The notes under the pieces are model-generated. The model saw nothing but the letters and a program-made list of their open reading frames with translations, searched no databases and was not told the DNA's origin. A stretch of DNA of 64,000 nucleotides from Nitrospirales bacterium. Lineage in GTDB: Bacteria > Nitrospirota > Nitrospiria > Nitrospirales > UBA8639. The position numbers and the translations under genes are program-made. The stretch's first letter is position 1. The number at the start of each line of letters is the position of its first letter. Shown here piece after piece: positions 1 to 8,163 of the stretch. The DNA lies in assembly GCA_029261355.1 (NCBI GenBank), contig JAJDBM010000010.1, positions 124,001 to 188,000 of the forward strand. The letters are read 5' to 3'.

Positions 1-1
1 A

Positions 2-751
2 ATGTTAGTCAGTGCCTCGGGAGCGTTCGCGCAAGGTAGTCCAAGTTCACGAGTTGATGGCACTATCACAAACAAAGCTCAGGTGGAAAGCTCAAAGAAC
101 ACAGCGATAGGTAGTAGCAAGACGAGTGCTGACGCGAATCAAGGTTCTGTGCAAATTTCAGATTCAAAGGTTGAGCGCAGTGGAAGCGTCAATAACGAAG
201 CCAGCATCAAAGGATCACACAATACTGCTACGGCGGGCAGAGGCAGCGCGGATGCGAATATGGGATCCGTGCAAGTGGAAGATTCCACAGTCGGTGGTCG
301 GATTTCAAATAATGCTAAAAAAATAGACCGATCGACAAATTTTGCGGATGGAACAAAGGGCACGGCGAATGCCAATATGGGATCCGTGCAATTGGAGGAT
401 TCAACGGTGGAAAAAGGCGGCACAGTGACGAATGAAGCCACCATCAAAAATTCAACCAACACCGCCATAGGCAGCTATCGTAATCGTGCTGACGCCAATA
501 TGGGGTCAGTGCAATTGAAGGATTCTATTGTGAGTGGCGATATTCACAACAAGGCCAACATTGATAAATCTCATAACACCTCCATGCCTGGTTATGGCAC
601 TGCAGATGCCAACATGGGATCCGTTCAGGTGCAAGACTCTGAAGTCAAAGGACATATCAGCAACGATGGAACCGTCAAAGATTCCACGAACCTTTCTGAT
701 GGGACCCGTGGCACCGCTGACGCCAATGTGGGATCTGTTCAGGTTGACTAA
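2..751 (+). CDS. Exported repeat protein with six A[DN]AN-x-GSVQ repeats (5' end outside window)
   Basis: The frame is open from the window edge and begins inside what looks like the end of a signal peptide (SASGAFA-Q), so the true start probably lies upstream. The mature part consists of six imperfect repeats of 38-41 residues. Each ends in A[DN]AN[MQV]GSVQ (starting near residues 43, 83, 122, 163, 201 and 239), followed by a xDSxV strand and a turn rich in N, G, S and T. Units 1-3 resemble units 4-6 in order, so a three-unit block seems to have been duplicated. The chain stops right after the last motif. Such regular N/Q/S/G-rich strand-turn repeats suggest a secreted beta-structured or fibre protein. 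The CsgG-like gene downstream supports a link to that export route, but no sequence match to curlin repeats is claimed. Confidence 0.75.
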   Translation: MLVSASGAFAQGSPSSRVDGTITNKAQVESSKNTAIGSSKTSADANQGSVQISDSKVERSGSVNNEASIKGSHNTATAGRGSADANMGSVQVEDSTVGGRISNNAKKIDRSTNFADGTKGTANANMGSVQLEDSTVEKGGTVTNEATIKNSTNTAIGSYRNRADANMGSVQLKDSIVSGDIHNKANIDKSHNTSMPGYGTADANMGSVQVQDSEVKGHISNDGTVKDSTNLSDGTRGTADANVGSVQVD

Positions 752-775
752 TACGGACGAATAAGGGCACCAAGC

Positions 776-813
776 GATCCGCCTGAGCAGGACAGTCCTG
801 GCTCAGGCGGATC
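776..813 (+). terminator. Large hairpin between repeat protein and next gene
   Basis: A 13-bp perfect inverted repeat (GATCCGCCTGAGC at 776-788 and its complement at 801-813) encloses a second stem, AGGAC/GTCCT at 789-799. Together they form a nearly continuous 18-bp stem. No U-tract follows, so it could be a partial terminator or an mRNA-stabilising element that makes the upstream repeat protein more abundant than the downstream genes. Confidence 0.6.
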
Positions 814-862
814 ACCATACACAATCCTTTATCAATTGACATACCTACCTGGAGACAAAACG

Positions 863-1186
863 ATGAACAAATTATTGGGAATGGGTTTATGTGTGGGGCT
901 CATGATATTTATGGGAGGCTTGAGTGAGCCGACATTGGCTGGTGAATTGGATGATGGGATTTCAACGTATAGAGACGATCCTATCAAGAATGATGATCAA
1001 GCCCTCAAGCCGGACACGAATTTAAATTTCATCATACAAGATGCGATTGCGGCTTCGAAGAGTGGAAGGAATGATAAGGATTCAAAAAACTTTAATGACG
1101 GAAGTGGTGAGAATAATCAAAATAGTATCATCGTCGGCCCTGGAACGCAGACCGGGGATGTGATTAATGTGATAATCGAGAAATAA
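863..1186 (+). CDS. Small exported protein, unknown
   Basis: The start ATG at 863 has GGAG at 851-854. The 107-residue product begins with a signal peptide (MNKLLGMGLCVGLMIFMGG, ending at about TLAG). A short acidic, Asn-rich mature chain follows, with repeated NDD/DxxN segments and a C-terminal strand-like end (VGPGTQTGDVINVIIEK). It resembles small accessory subunits encoded beside CsgG-type pores, but no family was recognised. It lies between the repeat protein and the CsgG-like gene on the same strand, so a role in the same export or assembly pathway is inferred. Confidence 0.65.
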   Translation: MNKLLGMGLCVGLMIFMGGLSEPTLAGELDDGISTYRDDPIKNDDQALKPDTNLNFIIQDAIAASKSGRNDKDSKNFNDGSGENNQNSIIVGPGTQTGDVINVIIEK

Positions 1187-1242
1187 GCACGGTTCATCAC
1201 GTGCAACGAAGGTTCAATCCAAAGGAAAAACAACGAAGGAAT

Positions 1243-2772
1243 ATGGACACCATGGACTCAATATGCAGGTTACGCAATCATCCTCTCTATAAACCGCAAA
1301 GACTATTTCTTCATGCCACAATAGTCATAGTCCTTTCCTGGTCCTTGGTATCGTGTCAGTCCATGGACCCTCGCAATGTGGATGTGACGCTTCCCGAAAC
1401 CCTGCCGACTGAAAAGGTGACCTCTTATAGTCAGGCTCTTACTGACTTAGGTTTGATGACAGAAATCTATAATACTGATCTTCTTAACATTCAAAGTAAT
1501 CCTATTGGCGATGACACTGGGGCCTCACGTTCGACTGGCAGCGAAATTCCTCAAGATATTACAGAAATGATCAAGACCTCCTTAAATTCTATTGGTGGAA
1601 ACGTCGTCTTTATTCCCTATGACCCGGCGTTTGTTCAAAACCAAACTTTAACTGGGTATTCCACCTTTGAAAATAAAACCATCCCTGACCTTGTCCTCAG
1701 CGGAGGGATCACGGAATTCGATCGAGGACTGGAGACTCGAGGCAAAAATACGGATGCTAGTGTTGACGTAGAAGTCAATGCTATGCCGGATTTCCTGCCT
1801 TCTAAAAATGTTGGATTTCGGTATGGGGATGAAGGGAAAACTGGACTTGCCAGAATCACGCTCGACTTTAACCTGTTGGATTTTCGAACCTTAGCTGGAA
1901 TCGCCAAAATTAATGCTGTGAATACGATGGAGGTCAATAAAGCTGTAGGGGGGAACGAATTAGGTATTAGCTTGTTTGGGCAAAGCTTTGGCCTGAAAGG
2001 GACAATCAAGAAAGTTCAAGGTCGGCATGCGGCAGTCCGCCTTCTTGTCGAGTTGAGTATGATCCAAATCGTTGGGAAATACCTGGCTGTTCCGTATTGG
2101 CGATTGCTCGGAGACGATGCTCTTCCTGACACCATCGTGACTGAAGCCATTGCCCGTTATTATCAGTCTCTCTCTCAGCCACAGGTGAATGACGTTATTC
2201 AGCAGTGGCTGTATGTTTCAGGTTATGAGGTGCCGTTGAACGACAAGCTTGACCCTCAAACGAGGAAGGCCTTAACCAATATTGATTCAACGTTTGGCCC
2301 ATCCACAACGAAAATAAGTGTGGACGCTTTTACTAAAGTGTATGTCAATATCCCGCTTTCTTATGAAACAGCCCAAAGGCGTAAAGAGCTGAAAAAAATT
2401 CTTGCGTCATTGGTGTCACCGACCGCAGCAGAAACCGTTCCCATTGTACCAGAGCCAACCCCTCAGCAAGTTGACGCCATTTTTACTACTCCGCTTGAAT
2501 CCCAACCCGAAAACGTGGCCGACATAGTTACCCCTGTACCAGCGGCATCAAAACTGCCGAATGTACCCAAAGAGGTTCAAGCTGAGCAGACTCTTGAAGA
2601 GTCACAAAATGTTCAATTGGCTACGGAGTCGAATCCTGAGCCCAGTGGCTCACCAACTCAAAAGGTTGAATCTCGCCCAGGCGTTGCGCAACAGAAGAGT
2701 TATGACCAGAAAGCAAAAAGTTCTATTACTCGAAGTGGAATTGGCAGATTTTTGAACCCGGAAGACTGGTAA
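1243..2772 (+). CDS. CsgG-like outer-membrane lipoprotein with C-terminal extension
   Basis: The likely start is ATG 1243 or 1252, behind GAAGGA at 1235-1240; a GTG at 1201 is possible but has no ribosome site. The N-terminus has a hydrophobic segment ending in the lipobox LVSC. Residues of roughly 100-310 follow the CsgG pattern: DLVLSGGITEFDRG, an R-x-TLDF strand, a long beta hairpin, VRLLVELSMIQIVGKY and a VTEAIARYY helix. CsgG forms the nonameric outer-membrane pore for curli subunits. A segment near residues 320-370 (VNDVIQQWLYVSG...LDPQTRKAL) looks like a peptidoglycan-binding helical module, and the last 120 residues are a Pro/Glu/Gln-rich tail. The tail makes it longer than E. coli CsgG (277 aa). 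Neighbouring small exported proteins fit a secretion cluster. Confidence 0.75.
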   Translation: MDTMDSICRLRNHPLYKPQRLFLHATIVIVLSWSLVSCQSMDPRNVDVTLPETLPTEKVTSYSQALTDLGLMTEIYNTDLLNIQSNPIGDDTGASRSTGSEIPQDITEMIKTSLNSIGGNVVFIPYDPAFVQNQTLTGYSTFENKTIPDLVLSGGITEFDRGLETRGKNTDASVDVEVNAMPDFLPSKNVGFRYGDEGKTGLARITLDFNLLDFRTLAGIAKINAVNTMEVNKAVGGNELGISLFGQSFGLKGTIKKVQGRHAAVRLLVELSMIQIVGKYLAVPYWRLLGDDALPDTIVTEAIARYYQSLSQPQVNDVIQQWLYVSGYEVPLNDKLDPQTRKALTNIDSTFGPSTTKISVDAFTKVYVNIPLSYETAQRRKELKKILASLVSPTAAETVPIVPEPTPQQVDAIFTTPLESQPENVADIVTPVPAASKLPNVPKEVQAEQTLEESQNVQLATESNPEPSGSPTQKVESRPGVAQQKSYDQKAKSSITRSGIGRFLNPEDW

Positions 2773-2778
2773 TTCATT

Positions 2779-3117
2779 ATGAATATCAAGACACCTTTCA
2801 AAAAATACATGATGAGCATTCTTTCTCTAACAATTGGGCTGAGTTTCGCAGGTCTATCCTTGGGATCGGCTGGGAACAAAGAAATCGTAGAGGACTCAAT
2901 CCAGGAATTGGATACATTGAATAAGCAAGCGGTGCAACAACTTCCGGAACTCCCTCAATCAGGGACTGTTGATTTAAAGGCTGGAGTGACCTATCAAGAT
3001 GGGGCACCAACTTTTGATATTTTCAAAGAACATATAATTCCTGACAAAACAGAGGACATTCACTTAGACCAGGGATATTCCATTCAATCGGAAACACAGA
3101 GAAGGACACAACCATGA
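2779..3117 (+). CDS. Small exported protein, unknown
   Basis: The product has 112 residues and begins with a signal peptide (MMSILSLTIGLSFAGLSLGSAG). The mature region is acidic and Gln/Pro-rich, without cysteines or a recognised domain. The gene starts 6 bp after the CsgG-like stop codon, and its last codons overlap the next start (ATGA, 3114-3117). Translational coupling and shared expression with both neighbours are therefore likely. A role as a periplasmic accessory factor of the CsgG-like pore is inferred from position only. Confidence 0.7.
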   Translation: MNIKTPFKKYMMSILSLTIGLSFAGLSLGSAGNKEIVEDSIQELDTLNKQAVQQLPELPQSGTVDLKAGVTYQDGAPTFDIFKEHIIPDKTEDIHLDQGYSIQSETQRRTQP

Positions 3118-3845
3118 ATCTCAAGCATGTATATGCGTTTATTATTTTCCTGGTTATCACGGGGGTTTTTGCCACCCTTGCCATAGCTGGGAATAAAAAG
3201 ATTATGACAACCAGGGCTGCCCAGGTTCTAGCAGAACGGGCATTGATCGAGTCGGTCTATGGTCTGAAGGTCCGATCTTCAGAAGAAGTTCAGGATTTGG
3301 TGGCCGCCAATTTTACAGGGAAAACTGAAACAAAGACTTCGGCGACTATCGGCGGGATTAAAATTGAGGAAGTCGTATACGATACCAAGAAAGATGTTGC
3401 GAAAGCCACAGCATCATTAGAGTTGGATCAAATTACGAATATAGACGGACAAATCGTGGATTTAAAAAATAAAGTATTCCGACGAGTCGCATTTGCGACT
3501 TCCACCCCTTCACAAGCTGGTCCACTCCAAGCTCTACGAGCTGCTGAAATTGATGGGTATAAACAGTTGGTCAAACGGGTTGTCGGGTTTACCTTAGAAA
3601 GCCAAACGACGGTCGAAAATTATATTTTAACTTCTGACCTTGTAAAAGCCAAAGTCCTTGCGACGATCTACCTTGCGGAGGTCACAGAGTTTGGATGGGA
3701 AGAATCAGGAAATGCGTTTGTCAAAATGGTGCTCAACGTGAAGGAAGCCGGAGACCTTCTCGGTCAAACGATTGTCGGGGAAGATGACATGATTGAAATA
3801 ACCGGTGCGGGTGCTCAAATTGATGATTTCAGAGAAAAATCATAA
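3114..3845 (+). CDS. LPP20/FlgT-like exported protein
   Basis: The 243-residue product has a signal peptide (AFIIFLVITGVFATLAIAG) and then two related segments with the pattern ARxxAxxxAxxxLxxxVxGxxxxSxxxV: RAAQVLAERALIESVYGLKV and RAAEIDGYKQLVKRVVGF. Each is followed by a strand pair (KTSATIGGIKIEEVVYDTKK; KAKVLATIYLAEVTEFGW). This is the arrangement of LPP20/FlgT N-terminal domains, which are envelope proteins often encoded near CsgG-like or flagellar outer-ring genes. No lipobox cysteine is visible. The gene overlaps its upstream neighbour by 4 bp. Confidence 0.65.
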   Translation: MNLKHVYAFIIFLVITGVFATLAIAGNKKIMTTRAAQVLAERALIESVYGLKVRSSEEVQDLVAANFTGKTETKTSATIGGIKIEEVVYDTKKDVAKATASLELDQITNIDGQIVDLKNKVFRRVAFATSTPSQAGPLQALRAAEIDGYKQLVKRVVGFTLESQTTVENYILTSDLVKAKVLATIYLAEVTEFGWEESGNAFVKMVLNVKEAGDLLGQTIVGEDDMIEITGAGAQIDDFREKS

Positions 3846-3873
3846 TAATCGGCACAAAAGGATGAGGCGTGAC

Positions 3874-4221
3874 ATGACAGACTCACAACATAAAATTAAA
3901 GTCAAATTTCTACTTCTCGGCTTCATGGTAGGTTTTGGGTTGTTTCTTTTGTTAGGAGCAAAGTCACAAGATGACGTTGTTCTTTTAGCTGCGGATCGGT
4001 ATCGAGTGTCCGCGTGGGGTGATCCCCATTCTCATGGAGCCTTTATTATTGATTCCCTTACTGGTAGCACCAAATTGGCCTACGAACATTACTACAGTAC
4101 TCCTGAAAAAGAGGTGACTCCTGAGGGAGGAACTAGGAGAAGACTAGAAGGAACAAGTGAGGGTGAGGTTCCCGGCACTCCACGCAATCATCTAGGTCTT
4201 CCGTTTAGTCAGGTTCCATAG
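3874..4221 (+). CDS. Membrane-anchored small protein, unknown
   Basis: ATG 3874 is preferred because GAGG at 3864-3867 sits 6 nt upstream; earlier in-frame starts overlap the previous gene and lack a site. The 115-residue product has one N-terminal membrane segment (FLLLGFMVGFGLFLLLGA). A short exported domain follows (YRVSAWGDPHSHGAFIIDSLTG) and then a Gly/Glu/Pro-rich tail. The domain segment, with W-GD near the start and a following DSLTG-T strand, resembles one short beta unit. No family was recognised. It is the fifth gene in the + strand series that includes the CsgG-like pore. Confidence 0.55.
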   Translation: MTDSQHKIKVKFLLLGFMVGFGLFLLLGAKSQDDVVLLAADRYRVSAWGDPHSHGAFIIDSLTGSTKLAYEHYYSTPEKEVTPEGGTRRRLEGTSEGEVPGTPRNHLGLPFSQVP

Positions 4222-4382
4222 TCTTTCCCTACTGACGAATAGATAGCAATATAGTGACTTGGCGATAAGATGACTGCAGTAATTATCACGGAATCCCCAG
4301 GAAATAAGAGATTGTCATTAATGTAATCGAAGCGGTTGGTCTATTCTATTATTTCATGAAATTTTTCTTAAGAGGTTCGGAG

Positions 4383-5129
4383 GTGACACAGTTACAATTT
4401 CTGTCGGCTTGTCAAGTTATTGGGGTTTCCCTTTGTCTTTTGCTTATGCATTTACCCAATGTGTCTGCCGAAGTTTCTATCATTCAATCGTCAATGCTTG
4501 ATGTGTCGCAAGAAAAAGAGACGACGCACGATTCCTCTCTTTCCAATTGTATCAAGGGTAATGGGAATGCTGTGACTCAGACACGGCCACTCGCAGACTT
4601 TTCTGATATCAAGATTGATGGAGTGTTCACGGTTATTATTGAATTACAGCAAGAGAAAACTCTCACTGTTATGGGTGACGAAAATCTCCTGCCTCACTTT
4701 CTGACAAAGGTTGAAGACCACATATTACATGTGAGCGAACAAGGTTCAATCTGTCCTCAGATTTTCCCTGAAATTCGAGTAACCAGCGACTCATTGGCCA
4801 AGCTATCAGCTGATGGAGCAGTAGATATTCATATCTCTCATTTGAATAATAAAACCTTTGTTGCTCATTTAGATGGGGCCAGTCATCTCAACCTGTTCGG
4901 TACAAGTAAAAAGTTTACTAGCATATTGGCAGGATCGAATACGCTACTGGCAGGGGAATTTGAGAGCCAGGAAGCGACCATCACTATTGATGGCGCAGGG
5001 GAGGCCGTATTGAATGTCTCTAGAAAGTTGATTGCGGAAATCAATGGTGTTGGGGATATTGTGTATACTGGGAATCCTTCAATTGTTGAACGACACATTA
5101 ATGGGGCCGGTGATGTGGAATCTCAGTAA
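4383..5129 (+). CDS. DUF2807-like (head GIN domain) exported protein
   Basis: GTG 4383 has AGAGG at 4371-4375, 7 nt upstream, and is preferred over ATG 4356, which has no site. After a signal peptide (GVSLCLLLMHLPNVSAEV) the chain carries the DUF2807 pattern: a strand start FSDIKIDGVFTVIIEL, then HFLTKVEDHILHVSEQG, IRVTSDSLAKLSADGAVDIHI and short beta rungs GASHLNLFG, GAGEAVLNV and GVGDIVYTG, ending in INGAGDVESQ. This family forms right-handed beta-helical exported domains, annotated as a putative autotransporter adhesin head. Its place after the CsgG-like cluster hints at a surface role, although a 160-bp gap and its own ribosome site suggest a separate transcript. Confidence 0.75.
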   Translation: MTQLQFLSACQVIGVSLCLLLMHLPNVSAEVSIIQSSMLDVSQEKETTHDSSLSNCIKGNGNAVTQTRPLADFSDIKIDGVFTVIIELQQEKTLTVMGDENLLPHFLTKVEDHILHVSEQGSICPQIFPEIRVTSDSLAKLSADGAVDIHISHLNNKTFVAHLDGASHLNLFGTSKKFTSILAGSNTLLAGEFESQEATITIDGAGEAVLNVSRKLIAEINGVGDIVYTGNPSIVERHINGAGDVESQ

Positions 5130-5554
5130 ACTCTCATATCGCGCTTGTTCCTTCACTGGGTCGTTGTCACTAATCGCCGTCGGCGCAATCTCTGATGGCC
5201 AAGACAAGAACTTCATATTGTGAAGATCCTCTGATGGCCTTCATCAAATTTCGGTAATCCTAGATGAAGCGCATTTAAGTAGCGGTATTGGTTCCTCTGG
5301 TTGTAATCATCTATTCGTAAGTATAGAAAAGTGGCTCATAGGGGACAGCCAACGCGATGGAGTTCCCGAATGATTTGGGTATATGAGAGGCCCATGTTTG
5401 ACGACTGAAGTCTGGCGTGACATAGACGCATGGAATTTCTTGAACAGTCAAAGGTGGTGATTGTATATTGACGAACAATCATTAGGGAAAACGAAACCAG
5501 AACCGGAACATCATTCACAACTATACTTTTATACTTAATGAATGGGTCACAGTA
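5130..5554. other. Gene-free stretch before the DUF4384 gene
   Basis: No convincing gene is seen. A minus-strand frame crossing 5336-5563 overlaps the next gene's start and has no ribosome site. The stretch is A+T-rich near 5440-5550 and probably holds the promoter of the following gene. Confidence 0.4.
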
Positions 5555-6448
5555 ATGAATCAATCTCTAGATCAGTTTGCCAGTAAAATTCTTATTTCCC
5601 TTTTCCTATTTATTATGCCGCATCCGGTATTTGGGGGTGAGTTGGTTCCAGTGGAAGGTCAGCATTGCTATCAATATGGGGATGATGAGACGGTGAGCAT
5701 GGCGAAAAAAAAGTCGCTAGCGCTTGCCCGTGAAGTTGCTGTGAGCAATTATAAGGTGTGGGTAGAAAGCAATACGACCGTGAAAAATTTTATTTTAGAA
5801 AAAGATTGGGTAGAAACGATTGCTGTGGGAATGCTTCTGAACGAAACTCGTCTCGTCACAAAGAAGGTGCAGGAAATTTGTACGACGGTGAATGCGAAGA
5901 TTAATCCGCATGAAGTGGATGCTCTCATTGCTGAACGAAGAAAACAGAGTGCAATTAAACAACTCGTAACGACTCAGACGTCTGAATTTACATTTGGATT
6001 GAAAGTTTGGCTTGATAAACCTGATGGGCAATATGTTGAAGGTGATTATTTAGTGATCAATGTCCAATCTGAGCAGGATGTGTATTTAAAGCTTGACTAC
6101 TTCCAGGCTGATTGCAAGGTGGTCCATTTAGTTCCGAATCTTTTTCGTGAGCAGGCATTTATAAGGAAAGGTGAAATGTATACATTTGGAACTGAAAATT
6201 CTTTAGAACGTTTCAGAATTAAAAGTCCATTCGGAGAAGAAGTGATTAAGGCCATAGCAAGCAAAGAACCCTTTCCTGCCTCTCAAATTTCCAGTGAAAC
6301 AATCAGTAATTGCGAGCCTTATGTCAAAATACTTGAACAGGGGAAAACCCGAGGAATTTCGTTAGAACAAAACCTGGCAAATACAGAAGCATCCTTATTT
6401 TCCTCTAGTCTAAAAAAAATAGAACATCAGAACGTGATTAGGAAATAG
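5555..6448 (+). CDS. FlgT-like N-terminal plus DUF4384 domain exported protein
   Basis: The 297-residue product has a signal peptide (LISLFLFIMPHPVFGG). Residues 35-130 repeat the A-rich helix pattern seen in the LPP20/FlgT-like protein encoded at 3114 (KKKSLALAREVAVSNYKVWV). Residues of about 145-255 fit DUF4384: FGLKVWLDKPDGQYVEGDYLVINVQSEQDVYLKLDYF, HLVPNLF and FRIKSPFGEEVIKAIASKEPF. In DUF4384 proteins the last segment marks the end of a sandwich domain found in envelope sensors and secretion-linked proteins. Four cysteines are spread through the chain. With the CsgG-like and LPP20-like genes, this completes a set often seen together in envelope export loci (inference). Confidence 0.75.
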   Translation: MNQSLDQFASKILISLFLFIMPHPVFGGELVPVEGQHCYQYGDDETVSMAKKKSLALAREVAVSNYKVWVESNTTVKNFILEKDWVETIAVGMLLNETRLVTKKVQEICTTVNAKINPHEVDALIAERRKQSAIKQLVTTQTSEFTFGLKVWLDKPDGQYVEGDYLVINVQSEQDVYLKLDYFQADCKVVHLVPNLFREQAFIRKGEMYTFGTENSLERFRIKSPFGEEVIKAIASKEPFPASQISSETISNCEPYVKILEQGKTRGISLEQNLANTEASLFSSSLKKIEHQNVIRK

Positions 6449-6622
6449 AGAGTTGTGGGTGAAACTATTATTGATCCTTCTTTAGGGGGAGCATGATTTC
6501 TTATTTCATCAATTTTGAGCTGCGGACAGTTAGGAGGAAATAATCTTCAACAATAATTTCCACTTATTCGTGACACTCTTTATGAAAGAGATCCTTCTTG
6601 TCTTTTTTCCTGTTACTGATTC

Positions 6623-6940
6623 CTACCTGAAATAGATACCGAGAAATTGAATCGGCAATATTCTTGCGGATTTTTTCTGTGGTGAATCTGTCATGCCTGT
6701 TTTGAAGTATCTTTGTATTTCCTTTTTGCTCAAAAAATTACGGCTTACCAGTAATGACTCGTTGAGTTGCTGTAATAGCACGTCCACGACGGAGTCTCCG
6801 TTTCCGCAGTATTTCAATAGTGTTACTGTCAGGAGAGAAGTTGGGTTTTTGTCAGTGGACGTTTTTAGTGGAGTTGTTTCTTTTTCTGAATTGTGAAAGT
6901 GAACATTAGTTTCTACATGATTAGACATTGATGGGTCCAT
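6623..6940 (-). CDS. Small cytoplasmic protein, unknown
   Basis: The 105-residue frame is preceded by a textbook ribosome site (AGGAGGT at 6952-6946, 5 nt from the ATG), which is the main reason to accept it. The product has no signal peptide and no membrane span. It is Ser/Thr/Lys-rich at the N-terminus and carries one helical segment (DSVVDVLLQQLNESLLVSRNFLSKKEIQRYF) that could pair in an oligomer. No homologue was recognised. It is the only minus-strand gene in this stretch and has gene-free DNA on both sides. Confidence 0.5.
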   Translation of the reverse strand: MDPSMSNHVETNVHFHNSEKETTPLKTSTDKNPTSLLTVTLLKYCGNGDSVVDVLLQQLNESLLVSRNFLSKKEIQRYFKTGMTDSPQKKSARILPIQFLGIYFR

Positions 6941-7470
6941 TGGGAACCTCCTATAGCTTCAATTGTGAATCAAGTATGAATCTGTTCTTTGCCTGAAACA
7001 TTTGTGTGTGCTTGTTTGTCATTGCAAAATTAAAGCAATATTGTTGCCAGTCATGCGGATTTTGTGAATGAGGAATGGGAGGTACGATAGGCAATTCGAA
7101 TTTCAACAACTTGTGAATGTATATTGAAATGCATAGAGAGGGAGAGCAGCAAATTCAAGTTCTCTCATTTGTATATAGAAAAGGCTCTATGTATCTTTAG
7201 CGATATAATTTGTCTCTATTGAGATTCGTTCCCACTGTCGAAAATGCTACAGAACCAGGTCCTCTCTTCTTTCACGTCATTGTCGCTAACTCCTTGATCT
7301 GCCTTTAAAATTCGTGAGTCTCGTGAACCATGCATTCTGTGCGGGCATGTTTTGTGCTTTTGATTAGTTTTGCATGCAAAAGAAGTAGATCTACTGAACA
7401 GAATTTTTTAACAACAATGTGATCATTCAACCTTTGATAGGTGGATGAACGGTATGAAAGGAGTTGGGTT
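6941..7470. other. Divergent intergenic region
   Basis: No gene is supported in these 530 bp. They separate the minus-strand small gene ending at 6940 from the + strand gene starting at 7471. The stretch is A+T-rich and presumably contains two divergent promoters. No clear operator or repeat was seen. Confidence 0.4.
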
Positions 7471-7995
7471 ATGAAAGCAACGTCAAATCCGGTGACAACA
7501 CTCGTCTATTCCATGTTAGGAGTTATGATGTTCGTGGGGGTGGTCGGGAGCGGAACGGCACATGCTGAGACCAAGACGAGCACTTATCCTGGTACTATGT
7601 GTCAGCCTTATAATCCTACCGCTGCAACGAATGTCCGATATACCACATCCGGCGTGTACAACAGTAGTACAACTCAGACTTCAACGGTGAAATGTCCGAT
7701 TCCCTATACCTTATCAGGTGGAAAGTTGAGCTATGTGATTGTGGACGTTAAAGATAAAAGTAATTCAGCCACGATTTCTTGTACGGCGTATGTTCGAGGT
7801 CTAGATGGGAAGTATGTCACGAGTAAGTCAGGCAACAGTGATCAATTTTTTGGCGGAAATAGCGATGTGTTTATTTCAGGCATTAGTTACTCTGGTGGTG
7901 GAGGTATTTACAATTTGTCTTGTAGCTTACCCAAGAAGCTTTCAGATGTGACATTTTTTTCTGTTGTGTCATATTCAGTGTATGAGACTAAATAA
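7471..7995 (+). CDS. Exported cysteine-containing protein, unknown
   Basis: ATG 7471 follows AAAGGAG at 7457-7463 with ideal spacing. The 174-residue product has a signal peptide ending in AHA-ET. The mature chain is Ser/Thr/Tyr/Gly-rich with four cysteines (in TMCQPYNP, VKCPIPY, ISCTAYV, LSCSLPK), probably two disulfides, and a beta-rich pattern (LSYVIVDVKDKS, SATISCTAYV). This looks like a small secreted beta-sandwich; no family was recognised. A strong hairpin follows the stop codon, so the gene is probably monocistronic. Confidence 0.65.
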   Translation: MKATSNPVTTLVYSMLGVMMFVGVVGSGTAHAETKTSTYPGTMCQPYNPTAATNVRYTTSGVYNSSTTQTSTVKCPIPYTLSGGKLSYVIVDVKDKSNSATISCTAYVRGLDGKYVTSKSGNSDQFFGGNSDVFISGISYSGGGGIYNLSCSLPKKLSDVTFFSVVSYSVYETK

Positions 7996-8010
7996 AGAGG
8001 CTTTATTCGA

Positions 8011-8046
8011 CATCCTCTCGCCATCATCATCGGTGCCGAGAGGATG
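8011..8046 (+). terminator. Hairpin after the exported cysteine protein
   Basis: CATCCTCTCG (8011-8020) and its perfect complement CGAGAGGATG (8037-8046) flank a 16-nt loop, 15 bp after the stop codon. The right arm contains an ATG (8044) that opens a longer frame for the next gene. Being inside a terminator, that ATG is unlikely to be the real start. Confidence 0.65.
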
Positions 8047-8163
8047 CCCGAGTTGAGGCGCATGATGGGAACTTCAACGGTGAGGGTATTAATGATGTCA
8101 ACATGTATGGTTTTGTGTGAAACAAATTCTTATTTCGTCTTGAGCGGCAAGAATACTAAAGCC

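Noticed and set aside
139-468. Minus-strand open frame opposite the repeat protein
   Set aside because: It mirrors the repeat period of the + strand gene, has no ribosome site and reads as an antisense shadow.
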